The position numbers and the translations under genes are program-made. A stretch of DNA of 64,000 nucleotides from positions 37,389 to 101,388 of the forward strand of contig JALEGX010000064.1 in NCBI GenBank assembly GCA_022763485.1, given 5' to 3'. Under the pieces are notes generated by a model. The model searched no databases. It had not been told where the DNA came from and saw only the letters and a list, made by a program, of their open reading frames with translations. Below are positions 52,526-61,197 of the stretch, piece by piece. The stretch's first letter is position 1, and each line of letters starts with the position of its first letter. Origin of the DNA: Paracoccaceae bacterium. GTDB lineage: Bacteria; Pseudomonadota; Alphaproteobacteria; Rhodobacterales; Rhodobacteraceae.

Positions 52526-53473
52526 TCAATGTAGGATGATCAGAATATAGACAACATACAAAGCCGTCAGCGCCACACCCCAAACCCGTGAAATGTCGCG
52601 ACGGAAGAACACGAAGGGGATCAGCAGCAGAGATGCGGCCAGCATAACCCAGAGGTCAAAGTACAGGAATTCGGGATCGACCGGGATCTCGCCAAAGAAG
52701 GTGGCGATGCCGACAATGGCCAGCAGGTTGAACATGTTCGACCCGATGACATTGCCCAGCGCCACATCGGCCTGACGGCGCAGTGCGGCCATCACGGTGG
52801 TCGCAAGCTCGGGCAAGGAGGTGCCGACCGCAACAAGGGTCAGGCCAATCACGGTTTCGGACAGCCCATACATCCGGGCGATGATCGTGGCGTTGTCGAC
52901 CAGCAGATCCGCCCCCAGAGGCAGGCCGATCAGACCCAACAGAATATACATGCCGATCTGCCAATAGGGCATGTTCGGATCGGCTTCGTCGATGTCTTCC
53001 AGATCGTCGGGGCACCCTGCGCGTCGGTGCGCCCGCGCCTCGCGCACGGCATCGCCCAGAACAAACGACAGCGCCGCGAGCAGGATAAGGCCAGAAAAGA
53101 GCGTGAAGGTGCCACAGAAGGCCAGACCGATGAACAGAACAGAGGCCACCAGCATGAAAACATAGGTCTTGCGGGTGTTGCATTCGCTGGTGTGCAGCGT
53201 CGACAACAGGGCCGGAATGCCCAGGACCAGCAGGATGTTGGCCGTGTTGGACCCTACCACGTTGCCCAGCGCGATACCGGGCGCATTGTCTTCGATTGCC
53301 GAAATCGCGATCAGAAGTTCAGGCGCAGAGGTGCCAAAAGCCACGATGGTCAGGCTGACGATCAGCGCAGGCACACCGATCCGCAGGCTGAGATTCACAG
53401 CCCCACGTACCAGCGCGTCACCACCCAGAAGCAGGATCAGCAGGCCAAGTCCGGAAAAGATCCAAGGCAGCAT
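52526..53473 (-). CDS. Calcium/sodium antiporter (CaCA family)
   Basis: The 315-residue inner-membrane antiporter has both alpha-repeats: FGTSAPELLIAISA with GNVVGSNTANI (about 47-85), and VAVGTSLPELATTV with GNVIGSNMFN (about 215-252). They are in opposite topology around about ten hydrophobic segments. It matches the YrbG-like group. Its start shares one base with the stop of the zinc-ribbon microprotein gene, so the two are coupled. Confidence 0.93.
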   Translation of the reverse strand: MLPWIFSGLGLLILLLGGDALVRGAVNLSLRIGVPALIVSLTIVAFGTSAPELLIAISAIEDNAPGIALGNVVGSNTANILLVLGIPALLSTLHTSECNTRKTYVFMLVASVLFIGLAFCGTFTLFSGLILLAALSFVLGDAVREARAHRRAGCPDDLEDIDEADPNMPYWQIGMYILLGLIGLPLGADLLVDNATIIARMYGLSETVIGLTLVAVGTSLPELATTVMAALRRQADVALGNVIGSNMFNLLAIVGIATFFGEIPVDPEFLYFDLWVMLAASLLLIPFVFFRRDISRVWGVALTALYVVYILIILH

Positions 53474-53664
53474 CAGCCGCGACCTCCTTTTTTACAGGCG
53501 CAGGGGCCTTTTCCAATCTTGAAGCGTCCGCAGTTCGGGCATCGGGCCGACGCCAGACGTTTGGAGCCCGGCAGCCGCAGCTTGCCGAACATGCCCAGAA
53601 TGACCATGACGACAAGAAAGAGAGAAACGATTTTCAGGATCACGTCAGAGGCCAAAGCGCGCAT
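53473..53664 (-). CDS. 63-residue membrane microprotein with zinc ribbon
   Basis: An N-terminal transmembrane helix (residues 8-27) is followed by a basic linker and a compact C-x2-C-x9-C-x-C cluster (Cys42, 45, 55, 57), likely binding zinc on the cytoplasmic side. The frame overlaps the end of the S49 peptidase gene by 20 bases and the start of the antiporter gene by 1. So all three are one translational unit. Function is unknown. Confidence 0.8.
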   Translation of the reverse strand: MRALASDVILKIVSLFLVVMVILGMFGKLRLPGSKRLASARCPNCGRFKIGKGPCACKKGGRG

Positions 53665-54442
53665 AGGCTGCGCGCTCCTCTATCCCGGCAAGCGCATCCT
53701 GCGCCAGTGACGCACCGAAGCGCGACCAGATCGGCCGACGCACACCGTAGCGGGCAAACTGCACCTTCTTGCCGAACAGCTCCTGCATCTTCGGCTTCAG
53801 GTGTCCGACCCCGTCGATCAGGCCCAGTTCCTTGGCCCGGCGGGCCAGCCAGACCTCACCGGTGAACAGGTCCGTTTCAGTTGTCAGACGGCTGCCGCGA
53901 CGGGCGGTGACGTGGTCGATGAAATTCTGATGGATGTCTTCCAGCAGCCCCTTCAGCCGTTCGACGTCCTCGGGTTTTTCCGGGCGGAACGGATCCAGCA
54001 TGGATTTGGAGTTGCCGGCCGTATAGACGCGCCGCTCCACACCCTGACGGGCCAGCAGCACATGCGCGCCAAATCCGGCAGAGATCACGCCAATGGAGCC
54101 CAGCACAGAGCTGTCATCGGCCCAGATCTCATCCGCGGCGGCGGCCAGCCAATAGCCGCCCGATGCGGCGACATCCTCGACAAAGGCATAGACGGGCACG
54201 TCATGCTCTTCGGCCAGACGCCGGATGCGGGCCCCGATCAGCGAGCTCTGCACCGGCGATCCGCCCGGCGAGTTGATTTCCAATGCCACGGCCTTGGGCT
54301 TGCCTTTGCGAAAGGCCCGCTCCAGCACCGGGGCCAGAACCTGATCGTTCAACGCGCCACGCCCCGCCATGCCGATGGCACCGGACAGGCGGACGACCGA
54401 CACAAGCGGCGGGTTCTTCATAAAGGGCAGGCGCAGTTTCAT
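53645..54442 (-). CDS. S49-family signal-peptide-peptidase-like protease
   Basis: The 265-residue protein has the S49 core: EINSPGGSPVQSS near 80, EDVAASGGYWLAAAADEIWAD with the nucleophile serine near 115, LGSIGVISAG near 140 and the catalytic lysine in GNSKSMLDPF near 163. It is the short SohB/SppA36-like form; the lack of a clear N-terminal membrane helix is notable. The ATG at 54442 is taken over the frame to 54478. It heads the operon with the zinc-ribbon protein and antiporter. Confidence 0.9.
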   Translation of the reverse strand: MKLRLPFMKNPPLVSVVRLSGAIGMAGRGALNDQVLAPVLERAFRKGKPKAVALEINSPGGSPVQSSLIGARIRRLAEEHDVPVYAFVEDVAASGGYWLAAAADEIWADDSSVLGSIGVISAGFGAHVLLARQGVERRVYTAGNSKSMLDPFRPEKPEDVERLKGLLEDIHQNFIDHVTARRGSRLTTETDLFTGEVWLARRAKELGLIDGVGHLKPKMQELFGKKVQFARYGVRRPIWSRFGASLAQDALAGIEERAAYARFGL

Positions 54443-54560
54443 GCAGGCCGATGTAGAATGCCGCCGCCCCCGAAACAAGGTACGGGGCGCAGCTCAAACG
54501 CCACGGCAAGCAAAAAACCCGCTTGCACCTGCAAATATGCAACGCTGACTTGCTGTTGGA

Positions 54561-55322
54561 TCAGGACCGGATCCGCCATCCGGTCTTGAAAATCCACCCG
54601 ATCACGCCCAAGCAAACAACCGTGAAGCCGCCGATCGCCAGCAGGCTGATCGCCACGGGGACGTCTGCGGTGCCGAAGAAGGACCAGCGGAACCCCGACA
54701 CCAGATAGACCACCGGGTTGAACAGGGTGATCTTCTGCCAGATCGGCGGCAGCATGGAGATCGAGTAGAAAGAGCCGCCTAGAAACACCAGCGGCGTCAC
54801 CACCAGCAGCGGCACCAGCTGCAGCTGTTCGAAGTTGCGCGCCCAGATGCCGATGATGAACCCCAGCAGCGCGAAGCTCAGACAAGTCAGCAGCAGGAAA
54901 ACGATCATCGCAACCGGATGGGCAATGCTCAGATCCACGAAGAAGGACGCGGTGATCAGGATCACCACGCCAATGAACAGCGCCTTTGTCGCCGCTGCCC
55001 CGACATAGCCCAGCACAATCTCCAGGAAACTGATCGGTGCCGACAACAGCTCATAGACTGTGCCCAGAAACTTGGGGAAATAGATCCCGAAGGACGCATT
55101 GGATATTGCCTGTGTCATCACCGACAGCATGATCAGCCCCGGTACGATGAAGGCGCCGTATGACACCCCTTCCACCTGATCGATGCGCGATCCGATGGCG
55201 GCGCCGAACACCACGAAGTAGAGCGAGGTGGACAGAACCGGCGACAGGAAGCTCTGCATCAGGGTGCGGAAGAACCGCGCCATTTCGAAGCGGTAAATCG
55301 CGGCTATTGCGGTCCAGTTCAT
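54561..55322 (-). CDS. ABC-2 type transporter permease
   Basis: The 253-residue membrane protein has six hydrophobic segments and the ABC-2 permease pattern ([20 protein letters not shown], then [16 protein letters not shown] with [13 protein letters not shown]). It forms an exporter with the ATPase whose stop overlaps its start by 4 bases. The substrate is unknown; the Nod-factor or drug-export group is the nearest in style. Confidence 0.92.
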   Translation of the reverse strand: MNWTAIAAIYRFEMARFFRTLMQSFLSPVLSTSLYFVVFGAAIGSRIDQVEGVSYGAFIVPGLIMLSVMTQAISNASFGIYFPKFLGTVYELLSAPISFLEIVLGYVGAAATKALFIGVVILITASFFVDLSIAHPVAMIVFLLLTCLSFALLGFIIGIWARNFEQLQLVPLLVVTPLVFLGGSFYSISMLPPIWQKITLFNPVVYLVSGFRWSFFGTADVPVAISLLAIGGFTVVCLGVIGWIFKTGWRIRS

Positions 55323-56248
55323 GCTGCGTCCTCCGAAACAAGGCCAACAAAGATCTCTTCCAGGCTGCTTTGGCGGGTCTGGACGTCTGCCAGCACCAGC
55401 CCGGCCGCCGCGATATCGTTCAACAGTCCGGTGATGCCCGTGCGCTCGGCCCGCGTGTCATATGTATAGATCAACGACCGCCCCTCTGCCCCGAGTTCAA
55501 GGTTCAGATGCGCAAGCGACGCCGGCACCGCATCGATGGCGTCGGTCAGTTGGACCTCCAGCTGCTTTTGTCCCATGCGCTGCATCAGGCTGCTCTTGTC
55601 CTCGACCAGCAGGATCTGCCCCTTGCGGATGACGCCAACCCGATCCGCAATCGCTTCGGCCTCTTCGATGTAGTGGGTGGTCAGGATGATCGTCACGCCA
55701 TCGCGTTTCAGCTCGGCCACGATATCCCACATGTCCTTGCGCAACTCGACGTCCACACCTGCGGTGGGTTCGTCCAGAAACAGGATGCGGGGTTCATGGC
55801 TCAGCGCCTTGGCGATCAGCACCCGACGCTTCATGCCGCCGGACAGCTCTTTGACCTGGTTCTTGCGTTTGTCCCAAAGCGACAGCTTCTTGAGGATCTC
55901 TTCGATCAAGGCGTCGTTGCGGGTCTTGCCGAACAATCCCCGTGAAAACCGCACGGTGTTCCAGACGGTCTCAAAAGGCTCCAGGTTGATTTCTTGCGGG
56001 ACCAGCCCGATCAGGTTCCGGGCCGCGCGAAACTCTGTCTCGGCATCATGCCCGCCGACAGTGATCTGTCCCGAGCTTGCTGTTGTAATGCCGCAGACGG
56101 TCGAGATCAGGGTCGTTTTGCCCGCCCCGTTCGGGCCGAGCAGCGCCAGGATCTCTCCTTCTTCGATGTCCAGGTTAACGCCGGAAAGCGCCTGAAACCC
56201 ACCTTCATAGACCTTGCGCAGGTCGCGGACGGATAAGATGGCCGCCAT
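55319..56248 (-). CDS. ABC exporter ATP-binding protein
   Basis: The 309-residue ATPase has Walker [10 protein letters not shown] (about 35-43), the signature ELSGGMKRR (about 134-142), Walker [14 protein letters not shown] (about 151-163) and a switch histidine in TTHYIEE. A C-terminal extension of about 80 residues is typical of the CcmA/NatA-like group. The ATG at 56248 has AGAGG upstream; the TTG at 56260 is an unlikely start. It is coupled to the permease. Confidence 0.94.
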   Translation of the reverse strand: MAAILSVRDLRKVYEGGFQALSGVNLDIEEGEILALLGPNGAGKTTLISTVCGITTASSGQITVGGHDAETEFRAARNLIGLVPQEINLEPFETVWNTVRFSRGLFGKTRNDALIEEILKKLSLWDKRKNQVKELSGGMKRRVLIAKALSHEPRILFLDEPTAGVDVELRKDMWDIVAELKRDGVTIILTTHYIEEAEAIADRVGVIRKGQILLVEDKSSLMQRMGQKQLEVQLTDAIDAVPASLAHLNLELGAEGRSLIYTYDTRAERTGITGLLNDIAAAGLVLADVQTRQSSLEEIFVGLVSEDAA

Positions 56249-56353
56249 GTTGCCTCTCAAAAGTGAACCGAGCAGTTCGGATCACCCTACCGAAGCGGAC
56301 ACCGGTTCACCAGCGCGGCGATGCACAGGCCACCCTGCACCGGTGCAGAGGCC

Positions 56354-56872
56354 TCAGTCGCGGCTGACGATCTTTTTCAGCCAGCCCTTCTTTTCGCCGG
56401 CTTCGGCCTCTTCGCCGCCCTCTTCAGCTTCGGGCGCGCCAAGGTGCGATTGCAGATTTGCAAAGAACTGATCGGCCATCTTCTTGGCAAAGCCATCAAT
56501 CAGACGGCTGCCCAGCTGCGCCAGCTTGCCCCCGACCTTTGCCTCCACATCATAGGACAGAAGCGTGCCGTTTTCGGTCGCCTGCAAGGACACCTCGGCG
56601 CCGCCCTTGGCAAATCCGGCCGCGCCGCCCTTGCCCTCGCCACTGATCGTCAGCTTCTCGTTCTCGACCAGATCGGACATCGTCACCTGACCTTTGAACG
56701 TGGCTTTCACCGGGCCCACCTTCTGCGTCACAGTCGCGGTATACCCGTCTTCGGGATTGCCGGACACTTCGCTGGCACCAGGCACACAAGCTTTCAGCAC
56801 CTCCGGCTCCAGGAGCGCGGCATAGACCTCGGCCGGTGTCGCAAGGATCTCTTTCTGATCTGACATATGCAT
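56354..56872 (-). CDS. CoxG-like SRPBCC-family protein
   Basis: The 172-residue protein has the CoxG/SRPBCC pattern (LLEPEVLKACVPGASEV, KVGPVKATFKGQV, AKVGGKLAQLGSRLIDGFAKKMADQFFANL). An acidic linker and a basic, aromatic tail (KKGWLKKIVSRD) follow that may touch the membrane. CoxG in carboxydotrophs anchors CO dehydrogenase, but no cox genes are near, so the role here is unknown. AGGAGG precedes the ATG at 56872 by 8 bases. Confidence 0.88.
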   Translation of the reverse strand: MHMSDQKEILATPAEVYAALLEPEVLKACVPGASEVSGNPEDGYTATVTQKVGPVKATFKGQVTMSDLVENEKLTISGEGKGGAAGFAKGGAEVSLQATENGTLLSYDVEAKVGGKLAQLGSRLIDGFAKKMADQFFANLQSHLGAPEAEEGGEEAEAGEKKGWLKKIVSRD

Positions 56873-57031
56873 GATGCGCTCCTCCTGATCTGGCGTTGTC
56901 AGGATCTGTACCCGAGCGGTTTCCGGTCTGCCAAGCCTGTTACGACCAATTGGCAATAAGGAAACGGAATATCAGAAACATTCTGGACGCACGCAGCGAG
57001 TGTGATACCGCTGGTTCCAAGGAGATTGCGA

Positions 57032-58012
57032 ATGCCCGATACTTTGCAGAACAAAAGCTCGCTCGGGATCATGTTCATTCTGATCGGTATGGTCGCGATT
57101 TCGGTGAATGACATGATGATCAAGCAATTGTCCGGCGGCTATCCGCTGCACCAGATCGTTTTTACCCGCTCGATCATCGGGCTGATGTTCTCACTGGTTC
57201 TTGTGCAGATCGAAGGCGGGGTTTCGATCCTCAAAACCCGGCATCCGGTGCTGCATATCATTCGCGGGCTGCTGGTTGTCGTTTCTAACATGAGCTTCTT
57301 CGTCGCCCTGGCGGTTCTGCCGCTGGCAGAGGTGACGGCCCTGTTCTTTGCCGCACCACTGTTCATCACGCTGCTGTCGATCCCCGTGCTGCGCGAAAAG
57401 GTTGGCCCCCTGCGGCTGGGCGCGGTGGTTTTCGGTTTTGCCGGCGTCATGCTGATGCAGCGCCCGTGGGATGGCGCGGTTGCCGAAGGCAGCAATCGCA
57501 TCGTCCTGTTGCTGCCGGTTCTGGCCGCGCTGACCTATGCGCTGAACCAGGTCTTCACCCGCAAGCTGGGCGCGACGACCAAGGCGTCGGCGCTAGCGGC
57601 TTATATCCAGGTCATGTTCGTGATCGTTTCGGCGCTGTTCTACCTTGTCGCCGGGGACGGCCGCTATGCTGTCGATCTGACCGAACCCAGCCTGATCTTC
57701 CTGTTGCGCGCCTGGACCTGGCCCGCCGAGGGCGACTGGATCTGGTTTCTGGGTCTTGGCGTGAACTCCGGGCTGGTCGGCTACGCGCTGAGCCAGGCCT
57801 ATCGCCTGGCCGATGCCGCCACCGTGGCGCCGTTTGAATACATCGGGCTGCCGCTGGCCGTGTTCTGGGGCTGGATGTTCTGGGCTGAGTTACCGGTCTG
57901 GGAGGTGTGGACCGGCATGGGCATGATCGTGGGGGCAGGTTTGTTTGTCTTCTTCCGCGAGCAGCAGAAGGCCCGCGCCATTGCCCGGGCCGAGGTCAAG
58001 GGAAGATATTGA
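57032..58012 (+). CDS. DMT/EamA-family transporter
   Basis: The 326-residue inner-membrane protein has ten hydrophobic segments as two EamA repeats (IAVSVNDMM-like start, APLFITLLSIPVLREKVGPLR and PFEYIGLPLAVFWGWMFW). The substrate is unknown. AAGGAG lies 7 bases before the ATG at 57032. It is a single gene, convergent with the alpha/beta hydrolase after 23 bases, without a clear terminator. Confidence 0.9.
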   Translation: MPDTLQNKSSLGIMFILIGMVAISVNDMMIKQLSGGYPLHQIVFTRSIIGLMFSLVLVQIEGGVSILKTRHPVLHIIRGLLVVVSNMSFFVALAVLPLAEVTALFFAAPLFITLLSIPVLREKVGPLRLGAVVFGFAGVMLMQRPWDGAVAEGSNRIVLLLPVLAALTYALNQVFTRKLGATTKASALAAYIQVMFVIVSALFYLVAGDGRYAVDLTEPSLIFLLRAWTWPAEGDWIWFLGLGVNSGLVGYALSQAYRLADAATVAPFEYIGLPLAVFWGWMFWAELPVWEVWTGMGMIVGAGLFVFFREQQKARAIARAEVKGRY

Positions 58013-58035
58013 CCCCGGCCCGGAGAGATGCCGGT

Positions 58036-58950
58036 TCACGCGGTATTGCTGATGAACCCGGCAACCTGCGTGATTAGGGAAGGATCACGCAGAATTCGAT
58101 TGTGGCCCAGCCCGACGGTCCGAATGAGCCGGGCCCCATCCCATGCACGGACCAGCGCCTCGCCTTCGGAAATGGGCACCATACGGTCTTTTTCGTCATG
58201 AAAGACAAGGGCGTGTTGGGTCAGGCCCGCGCCCAGCGCGCTGCCCCGAAGCGTGTCGAACCGTTCGCCATAGCGGGCTTCGATCAGTTGTTGGGCACGT
58301 TTCGCCAAATCCGGCCCGTATCCAAGAAGTCGCCCCAAGCGCGTCAGATGCCCTGACAGGGCCTCGGGCGGTGCAATCAGCACCACGCGTCCCGCGGCCA
58401 TCCCCCGTGCAAGCGCAGCGACAGTCGCCGCCGCCCCGACGGAATGGGCTACGATCCCGGCAAAGGGACCGGCGGATTTCTCCAGTTCCAGCAGCACATT
58501 GACATATTCTGGCAGCGCCAGCGTGCGGCCAGCCGAATGGCCGTGCGCAGGCGCGTCCACCGCAAGGACCCGATAGCCCTGCGCCACAAGCGGAGCTGCG
58601 AAAGCCGCCATCTGGCTGGCCCGCCCGGAGTGACCGTGGACCAGCAGAACCGTCGGCGGCGGCACGGCGGACATCAGGGACTGCCGATCGCCGGGATACC
58701 AGACATGCGCCGCAAGATTCCCGAATGGCCCAGCCGGGACCCAGGTTGTCCCCCCCTGCCCGATCAGATCCCGTTCCCACTGCGGCAACTTGCTTTTGCG
58801 CGGGGTCACAAAGCTGCGCATCAGGTGGCGGGCGGCGATGCCGGGGGCCAAACGCTCGGTCAGTTGCCCTTTCAGGCGCAGCGCAGCCAGCGCCGAAGCG
58901 GAAACGCGCAGAGGCGCGCCCGGTGACACTGTGTTGGATGATCTGGACAT
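58036..58950 (-). CDS. Alpha/beta hydrolase
   Basis: The 304-residue hydrolase has the oxyanion HGHSGRASQMAAF (about 105-117), VLAVDAPAHGHSAG, the nucleophile elbow AHSVGA near 168 and the catalytic histidine in VGLGHNRILRD near 285. The substrate is unknown. The ATG at 58950 has AGAGGG 5 bases upstream; the ATG at 58965 is an alternative. It is divergent from an HxlR regulator across an 88-base region with two dyads, so it is the likely target of that regulator. Confidence 0.9.
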   Translation of the reverse strand: MSRSSNTVSPGAPLRVSASALAALRLKGQLTERLAPGIAARHLMRSFVTPRKSKLPQWERDLIGQGGTTWVPAGPFGNLAAHVWYPGDRQSLMSAVPPPTVLLVHGHSGRASQMAAFAAPLVAQGYRVLAVDAPAHGHSAGRTLALPEYVNVLLELEKSAGPFAGIVAHSVGAAATVAALARGMAAGRVVLIAPPEALSGHLTRLGRLLGYGPDLAKRAQQLIEARYGERFDTLRGSALGAGLTQHALVFHDEKDRMVPISEGEALVRAWDGARLIRTVGLGHNRILRDPSLITQVAGFISNTA

Positions 58951-58970
58951 GGCATCCCTCTGCATCAGTG

Positions 58971-59011
58971 AGTTCCAAAACAGAACTTAATATAAGTTCC
59001 CATTTGGAACT
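58971..59011. promoter_or_regulatory. Two HxlR-type operator dyads between hydrolase and hxlR genes
   Basis: AGTTC-N7-GAACT (58971-58987) and AGTTCC-N5-GGAACT (58995-59011) share the same half-site and have centres 24 bp apart. They occupy the shared upstream region of the two divergent genes. The second dyad overlaps the candidate -35 of the regulator gene. Confidence 0.6.
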
Positions 59012-59032
59012 CTGTCAACCTCATGTTATATC
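59004..59032 (+). promoter_or_regulatory. Candidate promoter of the hxlR gene giving a leaderless transcript
   Basis: TTGGAA (59004-59009), a 17-base spacer and TATATC (59027-59032) place the transcript start at or within a base or two of the ATG at 59039. No Shine-Dalgarno precedes that ATG, which agrees with leaderless translation. Confidence 0.45.
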
Positions 59033-59038
59033 CAAGCC

Positions 59039-59497
59039 ATGAAGTGGAACGATCTAAACACCGAAGCCTGCCCCATCGCACGTGCCATGGGGGTTGTTGG
59101 GGATCGCTGGACCCTGCTGGTCCTGCGCAATTGTTTTCTGGGGATGCGGCGCTTCGACCAGTTCCAGGAGGATCTGGGCATCACCCGCCACGTTCTGGCG
59201 GAGCGGCTGAAGAAGCTTGAGGGCCTGGGCCTGCTGCGGCGGGAACCTTATCAGGAGCGGCCGTTGCGCCACGAATACCGGTTGACCCGCGCGGGCAAGG
59301 AATTCGCGCCGGTGATGCTGTCGCTGTCGGCCTGGGCAGAGAAGAACCTGCCCCATGACGACCCCTCGCCCGCCTGTTTCATCTTGCGTGATCAGGGCAG
59401 CGTGATCGACCCGGTGCTGACGGACCGCGACACCCATCAGGAACTGAACCACCGAACGGTGCGGATGATCCCGACGCAAAAGCTTCGCCGGGGATAG
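59039..59497 (+). CDS. HxlR-family transcriptional regulator
   Basis: The 152-residue regulator has the HxlR winged helix domain: ACPIARAMGVVGDRWTLLVLRNCFLGMRRF near residues 10-39, with Cys11 in the redox- or ligand-sensing position common to this family, and GITRHVLAERLKKLEGLGLLRR. It also has a C-terminal extension of about 45 residues. It is divergent from the hydrolase gene and likely represses both through the two dyads. The ligand is unknown. It converges with the crotonase gene after 4 bases. Confidence 0.93.
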   Translation: MKWNDLNTEACPIARAMGVVGDRWTLLVLRNCFLGMRRFDQFQEDLGITRHVLAERLKKLEGLGLLRREPYQERPLRHEYRLTRAGKEFAPVMLSLSAWAEKNLPHDDPSPACFILRDQGSVIDPVLTDRDTHQELNHRTVRMIPTQKLRRG

Positions 59498-59501
59498 GCA
59501 T

Positions 59502-60362
59502 CTACCTGTTTCGGCGCGGCAATTCCTGATTGGCGGTCCAGTCGAACGTGCCATGATCCCGCTCGGCCACGGCCTGTTTCCAGCCCACCTCCTCGGCGCG
59601 GGCCTTGAAGTTGAGCCCCTCAGGAGAATGCCGCGTGATGCCGTCAAAAATCGTGGCAAGGCGCTGTGTCTGCATCAGGCCGGTTTGTTCAATTGCCTGA
59701 TTGATCACCATTTTCTGCATTGCCAGCTGGTTGATCGGAACCGTCGCCATGCGCGCGGCCAATGCCTCGGCCCGGTCGTCCAGCGCGTCTGCGTGCACGG
59801 CTTCCATCACCAGCCCCATATCCGCAGCTTCGCGCCCGGTGATCTTGTCGCCGGTGAACAGCATCCGCTTGGCCTTTTCCGCCCCAAGCCGGTAAACCCA
59901 CATCGCCGTCGTCGGGCAACCCCAGACCCGCGCGGGCATGTAGCCGATCAGCGCGTCATCCGCCATCAGCGTCAGATCCGCACAAAGCGCAATGTCCGAA
60001 CCGCCTGCCACCGCAGCGCCGTGAACCTTGCAGATCACCGGTTTCATCGCCCGCCACAGGGACATGAAATGCTGCGTGTTGCGCCACATGAAGCTGTAGT
60101 CCTTGATCGGGTCCCAGGGCATTTCCTGCGTCGCCGCCCCCGATCCATTCCCCTCGGCATAGAAGGTCAGGTCGTAGCCCGCGCAGAATGCAGGTCCCTT
60201 GCCGGACAGCAGCATCACGTGAACGTCCGGGTCCGCATCCGCACGGGCCACCGCCTCGGCCAGTTCCAGCGGCAGCTCATCGTTGATGGCGTTCATGACC
60301 TCTGGTCGGTTCAACGTGATCCGCGCGATCCGGTCGTCTTTTTCATACAGAACTGTTGGCAT
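59502..60362 (-). CDS. Enoyl-CoA hydratase/isomerase (crotonase) family protein
   Basis: The 286-residue protein has the crotonase fold: ITLNRPEVMNAIN (15-27), the oxyanion loop SGKGPAFCAGYDL (about 54-66), HGAAVAGGSDIALCADL near 114 and MQKMVINQAIEQ. One glutamate of the usual pair is not evident, so the reaction (hydratase, isomerase or other) is open. A TetR regulator lies 88 bases upstream on the same strand and a beta-oxidation-type operon beyond it. Confidence 0.88.
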   Translation of the reverse strand: MPTVLYEKDDRIARITLNRPEVMNAINDELPLELAEAVARADADPDVHVMLLSGKGPAFCAGYDLTFYAEGNGSGAATQEMPWDPIKDYSFMWRNTQHFMSLWRAMKPVICKVHGAAVAGGSDIALCADLTLMADDALIGYMPARVWGCPTTAMWVYRLGAEKAKRMLFTGDKITGREAADMGLVMEAVHADALDDRAEALAARMATVPINQLAMQKMVINQAIEQTGLMQTQRLATIFDGITRHSPEGLNFKARAEEVGWKQAVAERDHGTFDWTANQELPRRNR

Positions 60363-60450
60363 TCGCCCCTCCCTTTTGGCCCAAGGAAACCACGCGCCTG
60401 TCAGCGCGCAAAGCCCCCAAACCGCCGGGAAACGCCGCGTCAGTCCGGCA

Positions 60451-61074
60451 TCAGACCTGTCCGGCAGGCACCATGCCCGAGATGATCAGATTGAGATACG
60501 CCTCTGCGATCCGCCCCGGCGGAACAGGATTTTCCGTTCGGTTCCAATAAGGTATCCAGTTCAGCGCCCCAAAGATCGCCGAAGTCATCAATCGCGGATC
60601 ACACTCCCTCACGACACCGGCCTCAATCCCCTGTCGGATCATGTCGCGCAGCAAATGATCAAGTTGCGCCCGCCCCGCACGCAATTCAGCCCGGCGATCA
60701 GGCGACAGGCTGACCTCGCGCACCAGCGGCGAGCAGGCGCCAATGTCGGTGCACACCCAGGCACAGTAATCCGTCACCAGCTTTCTGATTCTGTCGATCA
60801 CCGGAAGGGAGGGATCGCTGCAATCAGCCAACGTATCGCGCAGAAACTCCTGACCGGATTGCTGACAGGCAAACAGGATCTCCTCCTTGCTCTGCACGTA
60901 GTAATAGATCGTGCGCTTGGTGATATTCAGCGCCTGCGCGATGTCCTCCAGCGAGGTCTGCTCGTACCCTTTGTCGTTGAACAGCTTGGCCCCCGCCAGC
61001 AACACCGCCTGGCGTTTGGCCTGACGTTGTTCGTCCCTTGAAGACCCCGGCTCGCCCCACTTCTTGTTCCCCAC
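60451..61074 (-). CDS. TetR-family transcriptional regulator
   Basis: The 207-residue regulator has a TetR helix-turn-helix (about residues 20-65: AGAKLFNDKGYEQTSLEDIAQALNITKRTIYYY) and a C-terminal ligand domain ending LNLIISGM. I choose GTG 61074, which has AGGAGG 5 bases upstream. The ATG at 61116 would place the start inside the apparent operator and has no ribosome site. It is divergent from the thiolase operon and probably represses it until an acyl-CoA or related ligand appears. Confidence 0.9.
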   Translation of the reverse strand: MGNKKWGEPGSSRDEQRQAKRQAVLLAGAKLFNDKGYEQTSLEDIAQALNITKRTIYYYVQSKEEILFACQQSGQEFLRDTLADCSDPSLPVIDRIRKLVTDYCAWVCTDIGACSPLVREVSLSPDRRAELRAGRAQLDHLLRDMIRQGIEAGVVRECDPRLMTSAIFGALNWIPYWNRTENPVPPGRIAEAYLNLIISGMVPAGQV

Positions 61075-61101
61075 TCTGGCCTCCTGCCGGTCGTGACGCT
61101 T

Positions 61102-61111
61102 GGTAATTACC
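61102..61111. promoter_or_regulatory. Palindrome in the tetR/thiolase intergenic region
   Basis: GGTAATTACC is a perfect 10-bp palindrome, followed by the dyad CTCATGAG (61112-61119). Both lie between the divergent TetR and thiolase starts, where a TetR operator is expected. A TTGACC at 61131-61136 may be the -35 of the thiolase promoter, but no good -10 is seen. Confidence 0.4.
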
Positions 61112-61197
61112 CTCATGAGTTACACAATTCTTGACCGAATGCCCAGCCCCGGCAAAAGTAACCCGCAAGTGTAAAAAAGACTCGCAGGGAGGAGTCC

